NCBI GenBank assembly: GCA_009829735.1
Contig: CM020620.1
Location: 22,542,020 to 22,606,019, forward strand
DNA length: 64,000 nucleotides
Reading direction: 5' to 3'
DNA from: Pyropia yezoensis
Lineage: Eukaryota > Rhodophyta > Bangiophyceae > Bangiales > Bangiaceae
Under the pieces are notes generated by a model. That model saw only the letters and a list, made by a program, of their open reading frames with translations, did no database searches and was not told the origin of the DNA. The position numbers were made by a program, and so were the translations under genes. Shown here piece by piece: positions 21,369 to 30,656 of this stretch. Every line of letters starts with the position of its first letter. Position 1 is the first letter of the stretch.

Positions 21369-23483
21369 TGGCTGACTGCAATGCTTGCTGACCCTGACCT
21401 TGGCCCAGAAATGGTATCCACAATGCGGCTAGCGAGGCAGGCGGCTTCCGAGCCGGTGGACGAGATTCGAGATTGGTACGACGGGACGACATTTCGCAAG
21501 TTGGTCTCTGACGGCTACATTACAGCAGACTCGGATATTGCTCTGAGCATTTCCACGGACGGCTTTGAAGCGTAACGTCAGCAAAGATTCCACTCGTGGC
21601 CTATTATCGTCACTGTGCTCAACCTAGCTCCCAGTCGGCGATCCAGGATCATCTCCCAGCTGCGTCTGTGTGTCACACCTGGACCAGATCAACCGGCCGA
21701 CTTAGAGTCTTTCTTGCACCCCATTGTCGGAGAACTCGATCGGCTGAGCGAGGGCATCCCTGGTGTCAAGGTAGCTGGAGTCCAGGGCGAAGTCACCCTC
21801 AAAGGATTTTTACTGCAACTTACGGCGAATATGCCTGCAGGCGACAAAGTCGTCAACATTACCGGAAACGGGGGGCGAACTCCGGGTCGACAGCGGAAGT
21901 TTCAAGGCATTTACGCTAATTCCAGGTACTACTACCCGCCCAAGGACCCGATAACGAACACGGAGCTATTCTCGTTGACGAGACCATCGCGCAGCCGGAG
22001 GACAGCCGCTGGCTTCGCCGCAGACGCTCGTCGGGTGGCTCTTGCCAGGGAGCAGGGCGCCACTCAGAGCGCTGTGAGCGAGTTGGTGAAGAACTGCGGC
22101 GTGCGCGGCTACTCACTGCTCAGCTGCCCCAGCCCTTCCGATAAACAGCGCTACCCCCACATGACGTACTTGTCATCGATCGGACCTGTTCTGGCCCCGT
22201 ACGACACAATGCATTTGGTCCTGACAAATGTTGTCAAGAGTCTGTGGCAGCTGTTTTCCAGGACTTGGACTGTGCCTGGAGACCCACCTGAGGACTACCA
22301 TCTGACATCCGCGGACGCGGAGGCGATTGGTCGAGAGATTCGTGACGCGCGAGACACAGTGCCAGCCTCGCAGGCCCGGTCGTTACGGGACGTGCGAATT
22401 CACTGGAAGTCCTACAAGGCTGCCGATTGGCTGTACTTCATCGTTAGCTTGGCCGAGACAGCGTTTGCTAGCCGTATTCCGGACGTCTACTACCACATGG
22501 TGATGTTCCTCGTCAGTTCCTGTCGCTTGATGTTCCGTCCATCACCACTTAGCCGAGCAGACGTCACGGCAATTAAGACCGGTCTGGAAAAGTTCTGTGC
22601 AAGCTTCTACGACAATGTCTATCGGCATGACCCTGCCAGACTGAAGCTGTGCCGACTGCCGATAGCGACCCTGCTGGACGTGGTTCCTGGAATTCTTGCT
22701 GGTGGTCCCGTCTGGGTCTGGTGGCAATTTCCAATTGAGCGCGCAATTGGGACGCTAGGTGTCGATATCAAGTCCAGGAGCAAGCCGCACGCCTCTTTAA
22801 TGAATGTCATCTCCTGCAAGTACGAGGCTGAGCTGCTGACAGCGTTTGGTGAGACGTTTTGTCCGAGTGAGCGGGCCCGCGCAACTGGTGTTCCAGTTGC
22901 GTGCGACGATATCCGGGGCAGCTTTGCTTTCCCACCGGGCGAGGACGCCGATGTAATTCTGCTACCCCCTCGCTTGTCAGCGTCGGAGCTATTGTCGCCC
23001 GAGTTGGAGCACCTGAAAACGGCTCTGGGGCTCGAAGGCGTCCTCAATGTTCCCGAGGTCATACTTGCGAAGAAGTACGCTCGGCCGCAGCTCTCTTGCG
23101 GGACTATCGCTGGCTCGGCAAGGGGGGCAGGAGGCATCAAGCGGCGAAACAATCTCCTGCAAATCAACTCCGAGGACTTCGAACGTCGCCCGTCAGGTTC
23201 CGTTGTACGCGTTCCCATGACAACGTACGGTTTGGCGCTGCACTACGCTGTCGTTTACATTGACCAGCCTCAGGCGTTTGTGTACGTGGAAAGTGTCAAG
23301 TCTTCCGTCGATCGCCCTGGGCGTTACGGTCGGCCAGAGCGCAGGCGGCAAATGGACTGCTTCTCATCTTTCGGCGGGCTGCGCAAGTATGTTCCTGTCC
23401 AAGCAGTCGAGGCAGCCGTGGGCACGCTAAGTCGCAACAACCTGCAATTTGTGTTGTTCCCCAGGGAGCCCTTCTCTAATTGA
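21369..23483 (+). pseudogene. Tnp2-type transposase, copy B, 5'-truncated with one stop
   Basis: Begins in mid-protein at WLTAMLADPDLGPEM, the point corresponding to LTAWPTAMLADPELG of copy A, because the retroelement LTR replaces the N-terminus and zinc motif. The frame is interrupted by TAA at 21573-21575, where copy A has Trp (DGF-x-A-W-R), then runs open to 23483. It keeps DLESFLHPIVGELDRLSEG, YDTMHLVLTNVVKSLW, DLRIHW-type and WWQFPIERAIGTLG blocks and a C-terminal RRRQMDCFSSFGG segment also found in copy A. The Cys pair after the GNGG motif is missing in both copies. Without its N-terminus and with the stop it cannot be active. Confidence 0.85.
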
Positions 23484-24761
23484 TTGAATTTTCATGTCGA
23501 GTGCTTGACGCAGATAATAGTCGTCACACTTAACTCATTACACATTGGAACAGGAGGAGGTGTCCTTTGTACATTGGGAGTGTCGCGCCTCGATGGCACT
23601 TCAGTGGTCCCCAAGTGCTGCGCGGTGAGAACGCTGTCGCGCTAGGAAGGCTCTTTTGGCGGCCCGCTCGGTGGTGGGCGCGGCGAGGGCGTGGGATGCA
23701 TGGAAACTGCTCCCGTCGCGCAGTAAGAGCTATGGACCTTAAAGCGCAGCCCAGCGACTGCTGCGGGCAGCACACGTCTTCTTGTCGTGCTTCTGCGCAA
23801 AGCGGCGCAGCTGCACGCACCGCGTTGCAGACGACTCCAAGTGTCGCGAGAATAAGAGATCATCAAAATTTCAGCAAATAGTCAAAAAAAAAAAAAAGAG
23901 ACGGAGGACGTTGTGCCCTGTTCATTGCTTACTCTCGTCAACGCCAGATTACTGTGTCGGTCGAACGTATTAGTTCAACCAGCGTTTCGGATCTTCTGTG
24001 GAGGGTTATGATTGTGAACGTAACAGCATGTACTTGAACATCAGCTCCACCCTTGTGCAATAACTTACACCATCACAGTCAAGTGCGGAGCGAAAAGTAC
24101 GTGTCTGACGGAGATCACATATGCCGTGTCCTTACAGAGAGATGCCTTTGACGGAAGCCGGGGTTGTCAACCCAGTGAAGCAGCTGTCTCGAACCTCCAA
24201 GTTCACGACCGCGCGTCGTGCGCGATACAGCTGAGCCACTGAGACTCCCATGCACGGGCAGACGTACGCAGTATAATATCCCAATTGCGTTTTGCTTTGG
24301 GATTGCTCATGTAAGCACTTGACCTGTGCCCTTTGTGCGATCTCCCTGTTGCTCTGTTCGTGACCACGCATTGGGTGATGCCCCACGAGGCAGGCTGCGG
24401 AGACCACGCATCTCCATATGACGGGCCCAGCCAATCGCATCCCTCCAATCTCCCCACCGAGAGCGTGGAGGGGAATGGGAGGCCGTCGGACGCCCTCAGT
24501 TAGCTGCGCGCTGCTGTCTGCCGGCTAGTTGGGCCGCGGCCGACACGCCGCCGCCGCCGGTATCGCCTGCTGGCGTCCGAGAACCCGTCGGCCGTTCGCC
24601 GTCGTGACCGCACCATTCCCGTGAGCCCACCCGCATCTGCCAGCTCCTCGCCGCCCCATTTCCGTCGACTCACCCACATCACGAGCCGTCCCCCACATCT
24701 TCCCAGCGCATATTCCCTCCCCTTCGTCTTCCACGATCCCGTTTGTTCTTTGCACCACGTT
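23484..24761. other. Spacer between transposase B and ORF2 B
   Basis: 1.28 kb, far longer than the 458 bp in copy A, so it may contain an insertion. It holds an A-run at 23883-23896, and on the minus strand around 24240-24165 an A-box-like word (TGGCTCAGCTG) followed by a B-box-like word (GGTTCGAGAC). No supported coding region. Confidence 0.4.
24165..24243 (-). other. tRNA-like pol III promoter words (possible tRNA-derived SINE relic)
   Basis: Read on the minus strand, TGGCTCAGCTG fits the A-box consensus and GGTTCGAGAC the B-box about 40 bases later, with a CACGA/TCGTG stem between. The T-stem does not pair and the anticodon loop lacks U33, so it is not a working tRNA. A tRNA-derived repeat is possible; no second copy was found. 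Confidence 0.2.
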
Positions 24762-26226
24762 ATGTCGGCATCCATCGCGGGTGGCGGCCACCAGGCACCG
24801 CGACGCGGATCATCGTCGTACAACGGTATGTTATCGAGCGTCGTGCGGGGCGGGGCTTCGAGGACGAGGCATGCGCTCTTCATGGCCTGGAGCGTGTCAG
24901 ATGAGTTTTGGAGATGACGGACCACATCCTGACATGCGTCAACGTGGGCTTTTTTTTTTGTCGTGGTTGCGATTGTTTTTGGGTGTGTCATTCATAAATG
25001 CATGTGGTCTTGTTTCTTTTTTTACCATTGGCAGCCGGTGCGCCTCATCCGCCGCTCCCACCACCCAGTCGTCGAGCGGTCAGGGCGACGCCGGCCGATC
25101 GGTTGGCTGCGCTCCCGCCTTCCCCGGCGCCACCACCTCCGCCGCCCCCCCACCAAGTCGCGCCGCACTCAGGGCGACGCCGAACGGTCGGACGGTTGGG
25201 CCCCCGCCCACCCCGGCACGACCTCCACCGCCGCCGCCCCCACCGCGTCGTCAGACGCTCGGGGACACGCGCGCCGGTCGGTCGGCCGGGCCCGCTGGAG
25301 CCCTGGAGGTGCCGCAACAGCCACCCCCGCCACCAAGTCGGCCACCGCTCGGGGTGGCGCAGCCCGGTGGGCCAGCTGGGCCCCCGCATTCCCCGACACG
25401 TATTCTGCCGGGGCGGAGCGGTGGGTCGAGCGCGGGTGCGGCGCCGAACTTCGTGGCGCCGGAGCTGGTGGCGCCGCCCCGGCCTGCTGGTGGAGACGCC
25501 CATGTCGTGCCGCACAGGGGCGGCAGGCGATGCCGGACGATTGGGCGGGGGGGCTACTTCTGGGCTGGCGGCGTGCGGTCGGTTCCGGCACCAGGGCCAG
25601 TCATCCAAAAGATTTGAATTGCTCGAGACAGTCACCTCGGGTACCATCCCGGTGACAGACTGCGTCTTCTGCAGGCAGCGCGTCGTGCGGCTAAGCACCT
25701 GACACGTGGGATGTCATTCACGCGGCAGACTAACGCCAGGATGGCACGTGCCATCGCGGCGCTGGAGGTGGAGCAGCCTGCGCTGCAGAGGTGCATCGGG
25801 TGTTGGGGGGCCTGTTCTCTTCTGTCCTCTCATTTGCGGAACGTGTCTGGGGATGTGATTGACGGGGGGGGAGGCGGGGAGGGTTCTCGTGACGTGCAAG
25901 ACTTGGGCGTGGGTAACGTCCGCCTTGTGCCCGTGCTGCTGCCCAGCGGGGGGGGGAGTTCTTCGTCGTTGGTGGAGAGGGTCGAAGGTGAGTAAGCGCG
26001 GCGTTTGTCACCGGTGGGGGGTCGTGAGCCGTGTGTGCAGGGGCGAGGGGTTTCGCTGGTTTCAGGGGGGCGGGAGGGAGAGGCCGGGACTGGCAGCGCA
26101 GGCGTCCGGGGACTGCCAGAGGGGGGAAGTCGGACGCGACGTGCGCCGATGGTGCAGGGACGTCTGTCGGCACGAGGCTCGGACGCGGTTGTCAGCCGGC
26201 AAGCCAACTTCTTGAATGCGATATAG
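24762..26226 (+). pseudogene. CACTA-like ORF2, copy B
   Basis: Exon 1 24762-24825 (MSASIAGGGHQAPRR), intron with GTATGT...TTGGCAG (24826-25034), exon 2 25035-25987 (Pro/Arg-rich, then the conserved block), intron 25988-26065 (GTGAGT...TTTCAG) that keeps frame, exon 3 26066-26226 ending QANFLNAI. The conserved block reads DSHLGYHPGDRLRLLQAARR, then KHLTRGMSFTRQ and CWGACSLLS, matching ORF2 A. A TGA at 25615-25617 interrupts it exactly where copy A has Arg (QKI-stop-IAR against DKIRIYK), a CGA-to-TGA type change. Joining exon 1 to exon 2 also needs a one-base correction, so a second lesion or a different start is possible. Probably the CACTA accessory DNA-binding protein. Confidence 0.6.
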
Positions 26227-26620
26227 CAACTTTACCAAATATTGAGCTGCTTCCAAATCGAACTGGGAACTATAACTCTCATTGCACATCAGCGTAATGT
26301 GCGGATAATATAACGTAACAACGCGTTTTACACACTATCACGTGTGATGCTACTGCCCACGCAAAAGCTGTACCATGGTCAACTATCACTCGCTATTTAT
26401 GCGATAACAACCACATGCATAATCTTGATTGTGTAGAGACAACACTTATGTAGATCATTCTTGTCATAATCCGACCGCGTGGTAGTTTTGCTGACCAATA
26501 TTGAATATAAGTGTCTGTGGCATGCTGTTGTTACAACCGTCAGTGGACCTCCAAGTCTCCCCGTGAGAGCGTCTCACAGCCAACCAGAGTCTCATCTGAT
26601 CGCGGTTTCTCCAGGAGGAA
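26227..26620. other. AT-rich 3' region of CACTA copy B
   Basis: AT-rich sequence directly after the ORF2 B stop, probably 3' UTR and subterminal DNA. No open frame of note. Confidence 0.4.
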
Positions 26621-26827
26621 AGCGCGATATCGCGGAAGCAAGAACGCGATATCGCGCTTTCTGACCCCTCCACAGCACCAATCCAGCAGGCTAGGGCCCC
26701 CATGAACCGGGCAGGAGCACACCGAGAAGTGGGTGGGAAGTGCTTCTCTGCTAGTTTTGGGTGTGTCTTGGGGGTGGCCACCAGCCGTCCTGCTTTCCGC
26801 AATATCGCGCTTTTTGTTCCCGTAGGG
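26621..26827 (+). repeat. Right end and subterminal repeats of CACTA copy B
   Basis: Near-palindromic motifs AGCGCGATATCGCGG (26621-26635) and ACGCGATATCGCGCTTT (26644-26660), a partial copy AATATCGCGCTTTTT (26800-26814), then the tip GTTCCCGTAGGG. The central GATATC is shared with copy A, but the arms differ (GCGC instead of CCT...AGG). A second GTAGGG at 26835-26840 is an alternative end. Confidence 0.6.
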
Positions 26828-27487
26828 CTTGGCGGTAGGGCTGGCGTGGCGACAAGTCGCTGCCGCTGCAGCTGCCCCTATGAGTTTGGGTGTGGAGGGG
26901 CGCGCGGGGGGCGCGCCCGGCAAGTGACTGACCCTGGACCGTTGGCTGGTGGGTGGCAGATGAGACCCGATGACCAATGTGGGTGGGGCGGTGGCTGGTG
27001 CCGCACGCGTAGACGGACCCGGCTGTGGCCAGCGGGTGTCTCTCTGTGGAGACCGCGCGTGGTATATCACGCGGGGAGAGGGAGAGACAGGCATCCAGAG
27101 AGGACACCGTCATTCTATTTTGCCCACACCGCCCCTTACGTCGGGCGCACACCCCGCGGTCAGGGGCCTCGGCGGCTACCTCATATTGGGCGGCCGTCGC
27201 GTCGTCGCTGGGGCTGCTGGCGCGGCTTACCGCTGATACCGCCCCCTTGTTTGGGAAGGCGGCGGGCCGGGCAGCGTCACCCGCCGCCCCTCTTCCGCAC
27301 CGCCTTGGCCGTGTTGCTGACGGCGGCGGGGGCGCCCAACGGGGAGCGGTGGTGCGGCGGGGCGAAGGGGGGCGCGGCAGCGGGAGCGGCGACTGCCGCC
27401 GTCGCCGGCTGCCCCTTTGTGCGGTCCTTTTGGGCGGCGCTGTGCCTGGCGCGGGAGGGGACGACCGCCATCCCACCTTCCTGGCGG
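26828..27487. other. DNA between the two CACTA ends, no gene called
   Basis: GC-rich sequence. Overlapping open frames on both strands at 26970-27480 are Gly/Ala/Arg-rich and mirror each other, as expected of biased composition rather than a gene. Confidence 0.4.
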
Positions 27488-28121
27488 CCCTACAAAAAAA
27501 AAGCGTCCCAAAATCTAGGTTTCTGAGACGTCCCGGAAACCTGGACGTCGAGGTCTGGAGAACCGGGATATCGAGGTTCTGGAAACCTCGATATCCAGTT
27601 CCTGGGAACCTCGACGTCGAGGCTGAAGCGCCCTACAGGATGCCACAGGCGCAGAAGCGCAAACCTAGATAATGAGACTTTGAATGGTCCTCAGCCGACG
27701 TCACAACTGATGCGGATCAACCACAGCCTTCCGCAACTTGACGACCTGACCCGTGGTACGTCATCATTTTGGGCCAGCAGCGAATCATACGACGCCATTT
27801 GTCGTCCAAGTTTTGATCTGCACGGTTCCACAATGCTCATTTTGTGAGAACGGGCAATCTTCTTAAAAATTATCAACGTGTTTTACAGCAGGCCGTCGAG
27901 AAAATTCTCCTGCGCCGCCGCTGCTGCCGCGGCCGCCAGCCCAGCTGCCTCTTCTACCGCCGCCGCGCCCTCTCCGCGACCAACACGACGACCTCCTAGC
28001 GCTGCGGAGCCATCACCCCCCGCTCCCCGCCCACCTCTTCCCCCTCGACCAACCGCTGCAGCGGTCCCACCGCTGCCGCCGCCTCGTGCGGCGGCGGCCG
28101 GCCCCAACATCGCCACTCGGC
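27488..28121 (-). mobile_element. Right end of CACTA copy A, displaced and inverted
   Basis: Begins CCCTAC plus nine A (27488-27502), followed by four variants of the copy A subterminal motif (27530-27626, GATATC or GACGTC centres). Further in, on the minus strand, it encodes an Ala-rich segment ending QENFLDGLL with a TAA at 27883-27885, the expected C-terminus of ORF2 A. It stops at the LTR of E2 with TCGGC, the reverse complement of GCCGA at 7302-7306. Joined at that 5-bp site it completes copy A. Confidence 0.7.
27883..28116 (-). pseudogene. 3' part of ORF2 A (separated by retroelement insertion)
   Basis: Minus-strand frame with RGEGAAAVEEAAGL, an eight-Ala run, then QENFLDGLL and stop. 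The last residues match the C-terminus of ORF2 B (QANFLNAI). The 5' part of the same gene is at 5662-7306. The upstream frame through the Gly/Arg-rich part is uncertain. Confidence 0.5.
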
Positions 28122-28590
28122 TGTGGCAGTATTGACCCCCAGGTAGGGGGGCAACACGTGCCATGCAAAGGGCGGCAGGCCACTAGCCTGATCCGTTCCT
28201 CCCCCTGCATTTGGGTCCATATTCCCTAAGTTTGGGATAGTTAGCTTAGTAGTAAATCCAACTTGGATTTGAGGGTTTTGGGCATTTATCGTCTTGAATT
28301 TTCGTGTGGCCCGGTGGGCAGGTGCTGGGGTGGGAGATTCTGAGTGGCGAGATTCTGAGTGGACCCTGGGGGGATAAGGGGAGGGACTGCGGGGCTTGGC
28401 CCTGCGTCCCCGTCCCGACCAAGAAACTGTTGGACCACACACCATCCTCTTGTTTGTCCGTGGGGGGATTGCCCCACAACAGGGACAGAGTGTGTGCGAC
28501 TTGCACTTCTTCCGGTTCCCCCGACACGGGAGGCAGCCCTAGCACACCGCCCCAACTTGGGTGCCGTGTGTGCTAGTGGTTTTTGCCACA
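28122..28590 (+). repeat. 5' LTR of E2
   Basis: 469 bp, TGTGGCAGTA...TTTTGCCACA. Four substitutions relative to the 5' LTR of E1, including GGG for CTG in the GGGTTTT(CT)GCATT context. Confidence 0.95.
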
Positions 28591-28592
28591 TT

Positions 28593-28608
28593 TGGCGGAG
28601 CAGCAGGG
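28593..28608 (+). promoter_or_regulatory. Primer-binding site of E2
   Basis: TGGCGGAGCAGCAGGG, two bases after the LTR. One base differs from the E1 and E3 sites (TGGTGG). The 100 bp from here to gag form the leader. Confidence 0.7.
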
Positions 28609-28709
28609 GATAGAGGTAAACTTTACCTCCGGGTGCACCCGGGTGTAGGGGGCCCTCTGTCTCAGAGGAACGGTGGTCTTGGACCGTGTCATACGGATCG
28701 TCAGCCAAC

Positions 28710-30656
28710 ATGGCTAGTTCGGAGCCCCCGTCGTCCGGGGAGCACACGGGTGACGCACGTACTTCAGTGCCTTTGAATACTGGTGAGACACAGGTGGGTT
28801 TACCTGGGGTCGCAGAGGGACTAGAGGTCCCTCAAGCCAGCAGGACTGGAAGTACGGGCGGGCAAGAGGCCACCCCGACTGAGTCGGGAGTTCACTCGGG
28901 TGACACTTCTGATGTGGGTGGGCCGAAGTCTGGCCACCGTGTGGTATACTCAACGGGAACGTCCCAAGGGGTGAGGACTGTCCCCGCGGGTTCCACTCGG
29001 GTTGGAGCCAACTTTGGCTTGGAGTCGTCGCCAACTAGGCTTTCGGAGGACGGTGGACCTCCGTTGGTCGGCGATGGGCTCGCGCCCATGCCCCCGGTTG
29101 AGACCCCTGAGGAACGTGGTTACCCCTCAGGTGGACTCCCGGAGGCGGACCGAGACTCAACTGGAGTCGTCAATCCACTCCTCGCGGAAACTGTCCGTCG
29201 GGAGGCGACCAATGTGTTGCGGCAGACTTTGCCGGACCTGGTGGTCACGATGACGAATACTATTCTGAACCAGATTGTGGCGAGTTTGCCGGATGGCCTT
29301 AATTTCCAAACCGGATTGGGGCTTTCGAGCCCGCAGGCGCAGGGGGAATCCCCCCTTACGCCTATCTCCGGTCGCCCCGAACCGGGGGCGACCCCTGTGA
29401 CTCCCAACGAGGGAGCCACACCATACTCCGTGGGGCGTACGCCCCTAACGGGGGAGTTCCCCCCGGAAACGCCGGCGGCTACACCAAGCGCGCCGCGCCG
29501 GACTACAGGCACTGAGATTGAACTTACCCCAGTGCCACAGCGGCTGTTCCCTCAACGTGAGGTGCCGCCCAAGATCCAGGTAGCCAACCCGGTCTACCAG
29601 AGGATCTTTGACTGTGAGACCTACGCCCTCCACAACAAGTCGGTGGCGTATGGTCCTGACCAGGCCCGAGCCATGGGCCGGGCCAAGAAGAATGCACTTC
29701 ATTCTTTTGGGCACAAAGCGGAGTGGGACGGAACTCCCCCCCTCCGTGTCTTTGAGTTCCTACGTCGTTTCACAAAAGCCTGTGACGACAATGCCATAAG
29801 TGAAGGCATGGCTTTTTACATGCAACAGGAGTTTACGAAGGGCGACCTACGGACAGAACTTATGTCCGTCATGCCCAGCTCCTCAAGTGGAGGCGCTGGG
29901 GAGGTGACGTCCTATTTGGAGCTCGTCAACTGGTTGTTGAGAGCCATGGTTGATGAGGCAGCGTTGGCTTCTCAAGTCGAGGAGTTTACGCAAGCCCATC
30001 AGGAACAGGCGGAGGACGAGTTGTCCTTTGCGGAGCGAGTTCGTAAGCTCAACAATCTTTGTGGGTTTCTTCATCCACAAGCTGTGGTGAAGAGTCGGTT
30101 TGTGGAGGGACTCCATTGGTCAGTCCGGATGGAGACCCGGGAGCATAACACTGCCCGGGCGACCCTGGCCGAGTTGGCCAGGTTCGCCTATCGCAGAGGC
30201 GAGGCCTACCGCAAGTTGCGGGAGGAACAACGCCAGGAGCGTCAGGCCGAGTTGGCCAAGGAACGGGAGGAGGCGCGCCAGGCCAGAGAGTTGAGAGAGG
30301 CACGCCGAATCCGCAAGGAGAGGGTGGTAGCTGCCGTGGGAACTTCCCAGGGTATCCCTTCGTCTTCCCCAGTTGGGAAGACCCCTCCCGGAACGGACCA
30401 TCGGTGTTGGAACTGCAACTCCGATGGTCACTGGGCATATGATTGCCCCAAGTTGAGTAAACGCATCCAACAACTTGTTAGGAATGCGAGTAAAAAGTCG
30501 GCTACGAACGAAGTACGTTCACGCCGCGAGGGTGGGTCTCGACCGGTCGTTGCGGTCGCCACACCCTCGGCGGAGGAGGCGGACACGTCGTCCTCGGACT
30601 CGTCGTCTTCCTCCCCGCCCTCAGATTCGGACGCCAAGTCGGCGGGAAACGAATGA
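28710..30656 (+). CDS. gag: Gag capsid/nucleocapsid protein of E2
   Basis: 648 aa from ATG 28710 (MASSEPPSSGEHTG). Same layout as the E1 copy: disordered Pro/Gly/Thr-rich N-terminus, retrotransposon-gag helical region about residues 300-480, basic/acidic coiled-coil-like segment, CCHC knuckle at C566-C579, Ser-rich acidic tail. A handful of conservative changes separate it from E1 (for example a Met-to-Gln change in the helical region). The last codon and stop read GAATGA, and pol's ATG is inside it. Confidence 0.96.
   Translation: MASSEPPSSGEHTGDARTSVPLNTGETQVGLPGVAEGLEVPQASRTGSTGGQEATPTESGVHSGDTSDVGGPKSGHRVVYSTGTSQGVRTVPAGSTRVGANFGLESSPTRLSEDGGPPLVGDGLAPMPPVETPEERGYPSGGLPEADRDSTGVVNPLLAETVRREATNVLRQTLPDLVVTMTNTILNQIVASLPDGLNFQTGLGLSSPQAQGESPLTPISGRPEPGATPVTPNEGATPYSVGRTPLTGEFPPETPAATPSAPRRTTGTEIELTPVPQRLFPQREVPPKIQVANPVYQRIFDCETYALHNKSVAYGPDQARAMGRAKKNALHSFGHKAEWDGTPPLRVFEFLRRFTKACDDNAISEGMAFYMQQEFTKGDLRTELMSVMPSSSSGGAGEVTSYLELVNWLLRAMVDEAALASQVEEFTQAHQEQAEDELSFAERVRKLNNLCGFLHPQAVVKSRFVEGLHWSVRMETREHNTARATLAELARFAYRRGEAYRKLREEQRQERQAELAKEREEARQARELREARRIRKERVVAAVGTSQGIPSSSPVGKTPPGTDHRCWNCNSDGHWAYDCPKLSKRIQQLVRNASKKSATNEVRSRREGGSRPVVAVATPSAEEADTSSSDSSSSSPPSDSDAKSAGNE

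Larger units (their letters stand above)
21367..26827 (+). mobile_element. CACTA/EnSpm-like transposon copy B, left end missing
   Basis: Starts abruptly at the LTR of E1 inside the transposase and ends at ...GTTCCCGTAGGG (26822-26827), the inverted form of the CCCTACG tip of copy A. It carries transposase B, ORF2 B and subterminal repeats at 26621-26812. The gene order is as in copy A, but the sequences are diverged at DNA level, so this is a separate older copy. The left half is nowhere in the window. Confidence 0.7.

Noticed and set aside
24165-24243. tRNA gene
   Set aside because: No U33, T-stem and acceptor stem do not pair; only the promoter words fit.
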